Shown piece after piece: positions 1 through 5,801 of a DNA stretch of 8,431 nt. The position numbers and the translations under genes were made by a program. The notes under the pieces are model-generated. The model did not search any database, was not told the origin of the DNA, and saw only the letters and a program-made list of their open reading frames with translations. The number at the start of each line of letters is the position of its first letter. Position 1 is the first letter of the stretch. Origin of the DNA: Methanosarcinales archaeon (GTDB taxonomy: Archaea; Halobacteriota; Methanosarcinia; Methanosarcinales; Methanogasteraceae); contig JAUWCK010000037.1 in the NCBI GenBank assembly GCA_030609345.1, forward strand, positions 1 through 8,431, written 5' to 3'.

Positions 1-2
1 CG

Positions 3-12
3 TTTTATAAAA
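3..12. promoter_or_regulatory. Possible bidirectional TATA-like element
   Basis: The ten bases TTTTATAAAA form a perfect palindrome and resemble an archaeal TATA box. The element lies about 120 nt before the first gene, too far to be its core promoter, so it could serve a gene to the left of the window on the minus strand or a longer transcript. The window edge prevents a decision. No gene is visible in positions 1-75. Confidence 0.2.
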
Positions 13-75
13 ACATTTCGTAGTAGCGGGACTGCCAACGCCAGATGAATTGACAACCCCAAGACACAGCAAACC

Positions 76-82
76 TTTTAAA
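76..82 (+). promoter_or_regulatory. Candidate TATA box of the regulator-ABC transporter operon
   Basis: TTTTAAA, preceded by a purine-rich GCAAAC stretch that could act as the TFB recognition element (BRE). Archaeal transcription usually starts about 25 nt downstream of the box centre, here near position 105. That gives a leader of roughly 25 nt, containing the AGGTGA ribosome binding site at 121-126 before the ATG at 131. Position and composition fit a core promoter; the start site itself is inferred. Confidence 0.5.
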
Positions 83-92
83 CAACCACCAC

Positions 93-119
93 AATATCAC
101 AGTAAAATACTGTAATATT
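93..119. promoter_or_regulatory. Palindromic operator candidate over the transcription start
   Basis: The left arm AATATCACAGTA (93-104) and right arm TACTGTAATATT (108-119) are inverted repeats separated by AAA. Eleven of twelve pairs match; the exception is C98 against A114. The centre, position 106, coincides with the transcription start expected from the TATA-like box at 76-82. A bound dimer would therefore block initiation. The first gene of the operon encodes a winged-helix DNA-binding protein, so the simplest reading is negative autoregulation of the operon, relieved by a ligand that the transporter exports. The symmetry is seen directly; the binding protein is inferred. Confidence 0.65.
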
Positions 120-130
120 CAGGTGACATA

Positions 131-439
131 ATGTGTAACTGCTCCCCACGCCTGCAGGAACTCAGAACGTACATCAGAGCGCTCCACTGCCCGACCCGCT
201 GGACGATCATCGACTTCATCGGGGACGGCAGTCGGAGCACAAAGGAGATCTATGGATTTTTAGCAGAACGCGGCGTTGGGTTTACGCCTTCCGGACTGTA
301 CTACCACCTCTCGGAGTTGAACCGTGCAGGCATCATCGAGGTCTCCGAGTACCGGGAGAAGGGCGGAGGTGCGCCCGAAAAGGTATGGAAACTGAAGACA
401 AGAAAGATAGTTATCGATTTACTGGATAGCGGAGGTTAA
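131..439 (+). CDS. Small winged-helix transcriptional regulator (ArsR/PadR-like)
   Basis: A 102-residue cytoplasmic DNA-binding protein that probably represses its own operon. Residues 12-95 read as one winged-helix domain: helices at about 12-30 and 36-48, a recognition helix at about 53-66 (TPSGLYYHLSELNRAG), then a beta wing ending in GGGAPEKVWKL (78-88). This pattern is shared by ArsR- and PadR-type archaeal regulators, which normally bind palindromes as dimers. There is no room for a separate ligand domain, so the signal must act on this domain or on its cysteines (C2, C4, C20). The ATG is preceded by AGGTGA at 4 nt. The stop lies 5 nt before the ABC ATPase gene, and GGAGGT (431-436) overlapping the 3' end serves as that gene's ribosome binding site. 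The effector is unknown; the family assignment rests on motif reading. Confidence 0.85.
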   Translation: MCNCSPRLQELRTYIRALHCPTRWTIIDFIGDGSRSTKEIYGFLAERGVGFTPSGLYYHLSELNRAGIIEVSEYREKGGGAPEKVWKLKTRKIVIDLLDSGG

Positions 440-444
440 GAATC

Positions 445-1368
445 ATGAAAAACGTGATCGAGGTTAAAGAACTGACGAAAGATTACGATGGACTCCTGGC
501 AGTGGATCATATCAACTTTGAGGTGGAAGAAGGCGAAGTATTTGGATTTTTAGGACCGAATGGTGCTGGCAAGACCACGACGGTGCGGATGCTCACAGGT
601 GTTATAAGACCGAGTTCCGGCAACGTCCGTGTTATGGGTTTTGACCTCGGGCGGCATCCGATCAAAGCCAAAGAGACAATGGGAGTCGTTCCTGAGCTCT
701 CGAACGCATACGCCGAACTCTCTGCATGGAATAACCTGCAGTTCATGGCAGAATTGTATGGCGTACCGAATAGAGTTGCAGTATCGAGGGCAGAAGAACT
801 CCTGACGAGGTTTGATCTGTACGACAGGAAGGATCATACAGTAAAGACGTTTTCTAAGGGGATGAAACAGAAACTGATCACAGCCATGTCGCTCATGAAC
901 GACCCTGAGATACTCTTTCTCGATGAGCCGACATCGGGTCTGGATGTCCAGAGCGCACGGCTGATAAAGGAGATGGTGCGGGAACTCCGCGACGCCGGCA
1001 AGACGATCTTTCTCACCACCCACTACATGGCTGAGGCGAGTCAACTCTGCAACAGGGTTGCGATCATCAATCACGGAAGGATTGCAGCCATCGATGCTCC
1101 CGAGAAACTCAAGATGAGAATAGGAGGACTGCAGTATGTGGAGGTCAGTTTCACCGCGCCTGTGGACGTCTCTGATTTCCGTGCCATGCCAGGCATCGCC
1201 CGTGTCCGGACGAGCGGGGATAAGATACAACTGTATACGGACGAGCCCGGCCGGACGATACGCGGTCTGGTGGATTATTCCAGATCGTTCAATCTGGAGA
1301 TCGTGACACTGAACACGCTGACGCCGACGCTCGAGGATGTCTTTGTGAAACTGACTGAGGAGGAATAA
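445..1368 (+). CDS. ABC transporter ATP-binding protein (ABC-2 / drug-lipid exporter type)
   Basis: A 307-residue ATPase subunit that powers export through the permease encoded 1 nt downstream. Motifs appear in order: Walker A GPNGAGKTT (37-45), Q-loop region GVVPE (80-84), signature FSKGMKQKL (136-144), Walker B ILFLDE (156-161) with catalytic E161, D-loop SGLD (164-167) and switch H193. Residues from about 225 to 307 form the C-terminal extension common in DrrA/CcmA-like exporters, whose substrates include antibiotics, lipids and other hydrophobic compounds. Two deviations are visible: the Q-loop position is glutamate (E84) rather than glutamine, and the signature is FSKGM instead of LSGGQ; the latter is frequent in ABC-2 systems. 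The GGAGGT ribosome binding site lies 8 nt before the ATG. Two copies presumably pair with two permease copies at the membrane. The substrate cannot be read from the sequence. Confidence 0.95.
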   Translation: MKNVIEVKELTKDYDGLLAVDHINFEVEEGEVFGFLGPNGAGKTTTVRMLTGVIRPSSGNVRVMGFDLGRHPIKAKETMGVVPELSNAYAELSAWNNLQFMAELYGVPNRVAVSRAEELLTRFDLYDRKDHTVKTFSKGMKQKLITAMSLMNDPEILFLDEPTSGLDVQSARLIKEMVRELRDAGKTIFLTTHYMAEASQLCNRVAIINHGRIAAIDAPEKLKMRIGGLQYVEVSFTAPVDVSDFRAMPGIARVRTSGDKIQLYTDEPGRTIRGLVDYSRSFNLEIVTLNTLTPTLEDVFVKLTEEE

Positions 1369-1369
1369 A

Positions 1370-2107
1370 ATGATAGATCAGATGAGACGTGCGTACGCGA
1401 TCGCAAAGAAAGACGTCAGGATATACTACCTGAAGGGACCAGTGATCATATTCGGCGTCCTCTCCCCTGCATTCCTCTTTCTGGCGTTTATGATAGGGCG
1501 AGACCTTCCTGTCGATTTCCTCATCGCCGGGCTGCTTGGTATGACGATATTCTTCACCTCAACGTCGGTCGCCCCTGTAATTGCGCCGACCGAGACCCAG
1601 ACCAGGAACCTGGAAAGGCTTGCAGCAGCCCCAATCTCTATCACAACGATTCTTTTTGGGGATGTGCTGGCATCCGTCCTCTTCGGAATCCTGATCTCTC
1701 TCGTCCCGATACTGCTCGGGATGGCGCTCGGGGTCACGATCGTGCATCCGTTCATCCTTGCTCTGGGCATCGTGCTGGCTGCATTCTGCTTCTCGGCGAT
1801 GGGGCTCATATTCTCGTCCGCACCGACCAGCATGACCTCCACAGTGATGATGCTATCCATGATGGTGAAATTCCCGCTGGTCTTCATAAGCGGCATATTC
1901 ATCCCGGTGCAGGAACTGCCATCGTGGGGGCAGCTGCTGGCATCGCTATCACCACTGACCTACATAACCGACCTGTGCAGGTACTCCTTCCAGGGTGCTG
2001 GTTACTATCCGGTCCCGGTGGATATCGGAGCGCTCCTGGTGTTTCTGGTAGTCTTCATGGCGATTGCGATAAAACTTCATGAGCGGAGTCTTCCGAAACG
2101 GTTGTGA
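1370..2107 (+). CDS. ABC-2 type transporter permease
   Basis: A 245-residue integral membrane subunit of the exporter. About six hydrophobic segments are visible, near residues 24-42, 48-70, 94-119, 124-150, 157-180 and 216-236. A polar loop (about 73-90, PTETQTRNLERLAAAPIS) between segments two and three is typical of the coupling region that contacts the ATPase. The stretch FISGIFIPVQELPSWGQLL (172-190), followed by SPLTY (194-198), is the conserved hallmark of ABC-2 (DrrB/NodJ-like) permeases. Length is normal for the family. GAGGAGGA (1357-1364), inside the 3' end of the ATPase gene, is its ribosome binding site, so the two subunits are translationally coupled. The N-terminus has a basic amphipathic helix before the first membrane segment and no cleavable signal. 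The substrate is unknown. Confidence 0.93.
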   Translation: MIDQMRRAYAIAKKDVRIYYLKGPVIIFGVLSPAFLFLAFMIGRDLPVDFLIAGLLGMTIFFTSTSVAPVIAPTETQTRNLERLAAAPISITTILFGDVLASVLFGILISLVPILLGMALGVTIVHPFILALGIVLAAFCFSAMGLIFSSAPTSMTSTVMMLSMMVKFPLVFISGIFIPVQELPSWGQLLASLSPLTYITDLCRYSFQGAGYYPVPVDIGALLVFLVVFMAIAIKLHERSLPKRL

Positions 2108-2117
2108 ACGGTGCCAT

Positions 2118-2153
2118 GATCTTGTTCAGATAGTCATCATACAGGGCAAGATC
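2118..2153. terminator. Stem-loop between convergent genes, possible terminator
   Basis: GATCTTG (2118-2124) and CAAGATC (2147-2153) are perfect inverted repeats. Two G-U pairs and one C-G pair could extend the stem inward. It lies in the 61-nt gap between the end of the permease gene and the end of the amidohydrolase gene, where both strands need termination. Archaeal termination depends mainly on U-tracts, and only a short broken one (TTCATTT, 2154-2160) follows on the plus strand, so the call is tentative. Confidence 0.25.
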
Positions 2154-2168
2154 TTCATTTGCCGCGGC

Positions 2169-3332
2169 TTAGTGCATTCGAGCACCGGCACCAGTATCGC
2201 CAGAACAGAAGATGATATCCCCTGCCCTTGCACGCATGACAACGCTTCTGAGGATATTCTTTGCACCCGAAAGATTGTAAGAATCCTTGTCAAGCACCGT
2301 AACCCTCGCATCCATCCCTGACTCGATGACCCCGCAGTTAAGACCGAGCGCAAGCGCACCTGCACGGGTACAGATCCTGAGCACCTGCCCTTCATCGATC
2401 TGGCAGAGCGACGAGAGAAACCGCATCTCAGAAAAGATATCAACCGAATTAAACATCACATTGTCGGTGCCGGCAGCAACCAGCAACCCCAGAGCAAGCA
2501 TCTCCTTAACCGGTGGAATGCCGACCCGTGTCACGAGATTTGACCGGATGCAGACCACGACAGGGATATTCTCTTCGGCAACCCCGCGTAGGTCATCTCT
2601 GGACGCGTGTGTGAGATGTATCAGTAGATCGGGGTCTAACTCGAGCGCACCTTTGATATCGGTGGAATCGAGTTCCCCTGCGTGGATCGCAAAGATTCCA
2701 CCCTGCCTCCGTGTCCGCCCGGCGATCGCTGCCGCAACTCCCTCCTCGTAATCGTTGGTGCTGCTGATCCCGATGCCGCCAGCCAGTTCAAGAATCGAAT
2801 CGATCTCATCTATGTCATCACCCCCATCCTCGCCACCACCTTTGCCCCCACCAGGTCTGCCAAGAATCACGGCATCCACGGCGCCAGTGCATCCGGAAGC
2901 TGAAGCCGCATCGATCGCACGCATCAGCGCAAGCACGCCCGGAAGTCCCCCCTCCCTGAAATCGGCAAATGCACAGGTGCCAGTAGCTGCCATGTCGCAG
3001 ATGCTCGCCCGCATCGCGTGCACGAGATCGTGTGTACTGGTCTCTCTCAGCACACGGTGCTTCAGTCCATCCGGCGGGCGCACCAGACTGGCGATATCCG
3101 TGATCTCAGGATCCTTGAGCACGGAATCCCCGAGATGCGTGTGCGCATTCACAAAAGCAGGCAGGATGATGCCGTGCGCCAGCGCATCCACACGCCCCGG
3201 CTCCTCGCAGATCTCAGCGATCACGCCATCCCTGATGCAGATGTAGCCCTCGACCGCATCAAAGTCCTCGCCGCAGAGGATGCTTCCCGAGAGCAGGTAT
3301 TCATCTATCGGCATATTCACTGATGCAATCAT
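2169..3332 (-). CDS. Metal-dependent amidohydrolase (cytosine deaminase / ATZ-TRZ superfamily)
   Basis: A 387-residue cytoplasmic hydrolase or deaminase with a TIM-barrel metal site. A small beta domain (about 12-60) leads into NAHTHLGDS (62-70), whose H64 and H66 are the HxH metal ligands. AIHAGE (215-220) supplies H217 and the probable acid/base E220; THAS (241-244) carries H242; and AGTDN (287-291) carries the conserved D290. The barrel closes with VTVLD (344-348) and a C-terminal beta strand. The fit to the superfamily is clear, but the substrate is not: PPDGLKH (86-92) after the HxH motif differs from what I recall of characterised SAH/5'-deoxyadenosine deaminases. A Gly/Asp-rich low-complexity stretch occupies about 158-176. 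The start overlaps the upstream gene by 32 nt; an alternative ATG at 3314 (M7, MPIDEYLL) leaves 14 nt overlap and looks equally natural. The overlap implies co-translation with the upstream protein. Confidence 0.88.
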   Translation of the reverse strand: MIASVNMPIDEYLLSGSILCGEDFDAVEGYICIRDGVIAEICEEPGRVDALAHGIILPAFVNAHTHLGDSVLKDPEITDIASLVRPPDGLKHRVLRETSTHDLVHAMRASICDMAATGTCAFADFREGGLPGVLALMRAIDAASASGCTGAVDAVILGRPGGGKGGGEDGGDDIDEIDSILELAGGIGISSTNDYEEGVAAAIAGRTRRQGGIFAIHAGELDSTDIKGALELDPDLLIHLTHASRDDLRGVAEENIPVVVCIRSNLVTRVGIPPVKEMLALGLLVAAGTDNVMFNSVDIFSEMRFLSSLCQIDEGQVLRICTRAGALALGLNCGVIESGMDARVTVLDKDSYNLSGAKNILRSVVMRARAGDIIFCSGDTGAGARMH

Positions 3333-3972
3333 TGATCCGGTTCTTGATACTGTTCTCGAGTTTCGCCTCTATCTTCTCAAACGCATCAGCGACCTCCGTA
3401 CCGGAATCCGCATCCGAAGGTTCGATGCTTGACAACTGCTCAAGCATCTGGTAGACCAGGAACAGGTATCCTTCCGGTTCGTCTGTGATTGTGATCGAAT
3501 CGCCGCTCACATTGACAAGTCTCATTGTAATGTCACACACCCTGCCATCCGAATCGTAATTGACGCCAAATCTGGTATGCTCAAGACCCTCCGGGTGTCT
3601 CATGCGCATCGCGGCATGTTCTGCTTTCGCACCATAGAGCGCGACAAGATAGCGGAGGAACGTGATGACCCGCTCAGGAACCTTCAGCCGCTCGTACTCT
3701 GCAAGCACAAGCGGATCATTGGCGAACAGCGGAAACGTTATGGTCTGCCCGATATCCTCGCCGAATGCCAGAGCAAGAGCCGTCAGGAGGTCATCGTGTG
3801 TATCGTAGCCGACATCGTTCAGATGGCACTTGATCAGATCCCGGATGTATCTCCCTTCCGGATCGCTTTTCAGAATCTTTGCGATTGCAGCACTGCCTTT
3901 TTTGATATTTTTATCAACATCCGGCGTGAACACATTTACGTCATCTTCAAGAGTCTTCTTTCTCTTTGTCAT
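3301..3972 (-). CDS. Uncharacterised soluble protein, 223 aa
   Basis: I do not recognise this family. The product begins with a highly basic segment (TKRKK, 2-6) followed by an acidic one. A mostly helical part spans about 22-125 and includes FLRYLVALYGAKAEHAAMR (105-123). Next comes a beta-like stretch rich in alternating hydrophobic residues (about 131-165), then a charged helical tail (about 193-220) that could form a coiled coil. There is no signal peptide, membrane segment or obvious metal-binding cluster; it has only three cysteines (49, 146, 216). The start at 3972 is chosen because GGTGAG (3982-3977) sits 4 nt upstream; an in-frame ATG at 3984 would contain that ribosome binding site and add four residues. 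Its stop lies inside the amidohydrolase gene, so the two are transcribed and translated together and may act together. Confidence 0.75.
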   Translation of the reverse strand: MTKRKKTLEDDVNVFTPDVDKNIKKGSAAIAKILKSDPEGRYIRDLIKCHLNDVGYDTHDDLLTALALAFGEDIGQTITFPLFANDPLVLAEYERLKVPERVITFLRYLVALYGAKAEHAAMRMRHPEGLEHTRFGVNYDSDGRVCDITMRLVNVSGDSITITDEPEGYLFLVYQMLEQLSSIEPSDADSGTEVADAFEKIEAKLENSIKNRINDCISEYADR

Positions 3973-3976
3973 GCCT

Positions 3977-3982
3977 CTCACC
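3977..3982 (-). promoter_or_regulatory. Ribosome binding site deciding the start of the 223-aa protein
   Basis: On the minus strand this reads GGTGAG, a good match to the archaeal anti-Shine-Dalgarno sequence, 4 nt before the ATG at 3972. The alternative ATG at 3984 overlaps it and has no comparable site of its own. Confidence 0.6.
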
Positions 3983-4003
3983 AATCAGATTTGCGCTCTG
4001 CTG

Positions 4004-4011
4004 GTTAAAAT
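4004..4011 (-). promoter_or_regulatory. Candidate TATA box for the 223-aa protein / amidohydrolase operon
   Basis: On the minus strand this reads ATTTTAAC, centred about 36 nt upstream of the ATG at 3972. Transcription would be expected to begin near 3982, giving a leader of about 10 nt that just includes the GGTGAG site. The spacing is right for an archaeal promoter; the sequence match is moderate. Confidence 0.35.
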
Positions 4012-4085
4012 GTTATCCGTGGGTAATTACTCAGGTGTATTGATTGATCTCCTGATTACGATTCTGTGTTTTCTGGCAAGAAAAA

Positions 4086-4139
4086 TAACCGCAGAGCACG
4101 CGGAGGGCGCAGAGCTTTTTTTACCATTCTCCGCGGTTA
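4086..4139. repeat. Degenerate 9-bp tandem repeat flanked by an inverted repeat
   Basis: TAACCGCAGAG (4086-4096) pairs with CTCCGCGGTTA (4129-4139) at ten of eleven positions. Inside the left part, a 9-bp unit repeats almost three times: GCAGAGCAC, GCGGAGGGC, GCAGAGC (4091-4115). A T-tract (4116-4122) lies in the loop. From general knowledge, similar CGCAGAG-type hairpin repeats beginning AACCGCAGAG are scattered in intergenic regions of many bacteria and archaea. This copy has only one unit on the right side, so it looks eroded. The tandem and inverted symmetry is seen directly; membership of a dispersed family is inferred. Confidence 0.5.
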
Positions 4140-4160
4140 AATTCCCTGTTTGGTTCTGGT

Positions 4161-4186
4161 AATGCCTGCCCTTCGGGCGTGGCATT
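4161..4186. repeat. Compact GC hairpin upstream of cbiP
   Basis: AATGCC (4161-4166) pairs perfectly with GGCATT (4181-4186), and inside it GCCC (4168-4171) pairs with GGGC (4175-4178) around a TTC loop, with a small bulge between the two stems. It stands in the divergent intergenic region, 17 nt before the candidate TATA box of cbiP, so it is outside the predicted cbiP transcript and is not positioned as its terminator or leader. It could be a second dispersed repeat, a protein-binding site, or part of a minor transcript. Confidence 0.45.
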
Positions 4187-4203
4187 GCCCTGATGCACAC
4201 GAC

Positions 4204-4211
4204 TATTTTTA
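4204..4211 (+). promoter_or_regulatory. Candidate TATA box of cbiP
   Basis: TATTTTTA is centred about 33 nt upstream of the ATG at 4241. Transcription would be expected near 4233, giving a nearly leaderless message. That agrees with the lack of a Shine-Dalgarno sequence before the ATG and argues against starts at 4193 or 4211, which lie before or inside the promoter element. Confidence 0.45.
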
Positions 4212-4240
4212 TGAGTCATCACCAGAATAACTACAACCAG

Positions 4241-5728
4241 ATGGCGAAACACCTGATGATCCTTGGAACCGCATCCCATGTCGGAAAGAGCGTATTAGCC
4301 GCCGCATTCTGCCACATATTCTCAAAGACCGCGCCGACAGCTCCGTTTAAAGCGCAGAACATGAGTCTTAACTCGTGGATCACGAAGGATGGTGGCGAGA
4401 TCGGGATTGCGCAGGCGATACAGGCGTGGGCTGCCGGAATCGAGCCGACCGTGGATATGAACCCGGTTCTCCTAAAGCCGAAGGGTGACCGGCTCTCACA
4501 GGTAATCATCCTTGGCAGACCCGCTTACGATCGGGCAGCAGGCGACTATTACGAGTCGATCAACGAGGTCTCAGGGATCGTTAACGGTGCGCTTGCGCGG
4601 CTTGGGGAGATCTACGACCTGATCGTGATCGAGGGCGCGGGAGGCGCGGCTGAGATCAACCTGTACGAGAGGGACATCGTGAACATCGGCTGTGCCAGAT
4701 CGATAAAACCGGATATCATACTGGTAGGCGACATCGAACGCGGCGGCGTCTTTGCAAGCCTGTACGGGACGGTTGAACTGCTGCCAGACGACATCAGAGC
4801 TCTTGTCAGGGGATTTATCATTAACAAGTTTCGTGGCGATTACGAGATCCTGAAACCCGGAATCTTACAACTCGAGGAGATAACAGGACTGCCAGTCTTC
4901 GGGGTCGTGCCTTATGCGGATATCGCGATTCCTTCGGAGGATTCGGTATCCATCGCGGATAAGAAACCTCTGGAGCGTCCTGTCGATATCGCGGTCATAC
5001 GCCTCCCCCGTATCTCGAATTTCACGGACTTTGAGCCGCTCGAAGCGTTTGCAAATGTCAGGTACCTCCCGCTCGATTCGGATCTCGGGAGTCCTGACCT
5101 GATCATCATCCCGGGAACGAAGAACACGACCGCCGACCTTGTGGAGATGCGGGAGCACGGAATGGACAAACGGATCATCGATATGGCGAAGATGCGGTCG
5201 GTTCCGGTCATCGGGATATGCGGCGGATACCAGATGCTCGGGCGGACGATTATCGACCGCGGGTTTGAGGGAAGCGTTGCCGAGATCTCTGGAATGGGGC
5301 TTCTCGATGTGGAAACGACATTCGAGCGGTACGAGAAGCAGACCCGGCAGGTCACAAAACAGGTAACTGCGGGCGGTCCGATCATCGGGAGCATCCGCGG
5401 CGAAGCGGTCTCTGGTTACGAGATCCATACCGGCGACACCGTATCTGCCCGCCCGGTCTTCGGGGATGACGGATGCATCGACGAATCCGGGCTCGTCTTT
5501 GGCACGTATCTGCACGGCTTATTCGAGAATGAGAACGTGCGAAGCGCGCTGCTCGGATATCTCTACAGGAAGAAAGGAATCCCGGTGCAGGGCATGTCGT
5601 TTGAGATCGTGGACCGGGAAGAAGGGATCAGAAAGTTCGCAGAACTTGTCGAGATGTATGTCGATGTGCCTGCGATCAGGGAGATCATTGGAGCGGGCAC
5701 GCCTGATGATCAGGTGGCGGGCGGATGA
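4241..5728 (+). CDS. cbiP: Cobyric acid synthase (glutamine-hydrolysing)
   Basis: A 495-residue cytoplasmic enzyme of cobalamin synthesis. It amidates the b, d, e and g carboxylates of adenosylcobyrinic acid a,c-diamide to give adenosylcobyric acid, using glutamine and ATP. The N-terminal synthetase domain carries the P-loop GTASHVGKS (9-17), GDIERGGVFA (163-172) and INKFRGD (194-200), all typical of CbiP/CobQ. The C-terminal class I-like glutaminase domain has the nucleophile elbow GICGGYQMLG with Cys327, the family motif GYEIHTG, and GTYLHGLFEN with His425. Length and domain order match intact family members. The start at 4241 gives MAKHLMILGT, which matches the usual N-terminus; the same frame is open upstream to 4193, but those 16 residues fit nothing and cover the probable promoter. 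No other cobalamin genes are in the window, and no cobalamin riboswitch is visible. In methanogens the corrinoid serves methyltransferases such as Mtr. Confidence 0.96.
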   Translation: MAKHLMILGTASHVGKSVLAAAFCHIFSKTAPTAPFKAQNMSLNSWITKDGGEIGIAQAIQAWAAGIEPTVDMNPVLLKPKGDRLSQVIILGRPAYDRAAGDYYESINEVSGIVNGALARLGEIYDLIVIEGAGGAAEINLYERDIVNIGCARSIKPDIILVGDIERGGVFASLYGTVELLPDDIRALVRGFIINKFRGDYEILKPGILQLEEITGLPVFGVVPYADIAIPSEDSVSIADKKPLERPVDIAVIRLPRISNFTDFEPLEAFANVRYLPLDSDLGSPDLIIIPGTKNTTADLVEMREHGMDKRIIDMAKMRSVPVIGICGGYQMLGRTIIDRGFEGSVAEISGMGLLDVETTFERYEKQTRQVTKQVTAGGPIIGSIRGEAVSGYEIHTGDTVSARPVFGDDGCIDESGLVFGTYLHGLFENENVRSALLGYLYRKKGIPVQGMSFEIVDREEGIRKFAELVEMYVDVPAIREIIGAGTPDDQVAGG

Positions 5729-5801
5729 TGCGCTCTCTGGCACCGATTGGTTAGACGACTTGTAGTGGGGTTGATATTCCATGAACCAAAATGTATGATC
5801 G

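Noticed and set aside
550..1230. Long open frame antisense to the ABC ATPase gene (226 codons)
   Set aside because: The plus strand encodes a complete ABC ATPase with every motif in order; the antisense translation has no recognisable domain and is a shadow of biased codon use.
2287..3246. Plus-strand open frames of 154 and 163 codons across the amidohydrolase
   Set aside because: Serine/proline-rich translations without motifs, lying antisense to a gene with intact metal-binding residues.
3973..3984. Alternative start of the 223-aa protein at 3984
   Set aside because: It would bury the good GGTGAG ribosome binding site within the coding sequence and has no site of its own.
4091..4115. CRISPR-like repeat
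   Set aside because: The units are 9 bp, contiguous and degenerate, with no spacers, so this is not a CRISPR array.
3985..4240. Cobalamin riboswitch upstream of cbiP
   Set aside because: The predicted transcript starts only a few bases before the ATG, and no B12-box-like sequence or multi-stem leader is visible.
4865..5515. 216-codon antisense frame within cbiP
   Set aside because: It is Arg/Asp-rich noise opposite the glutaminase domain, with no ribosome binding site or family resemblance.
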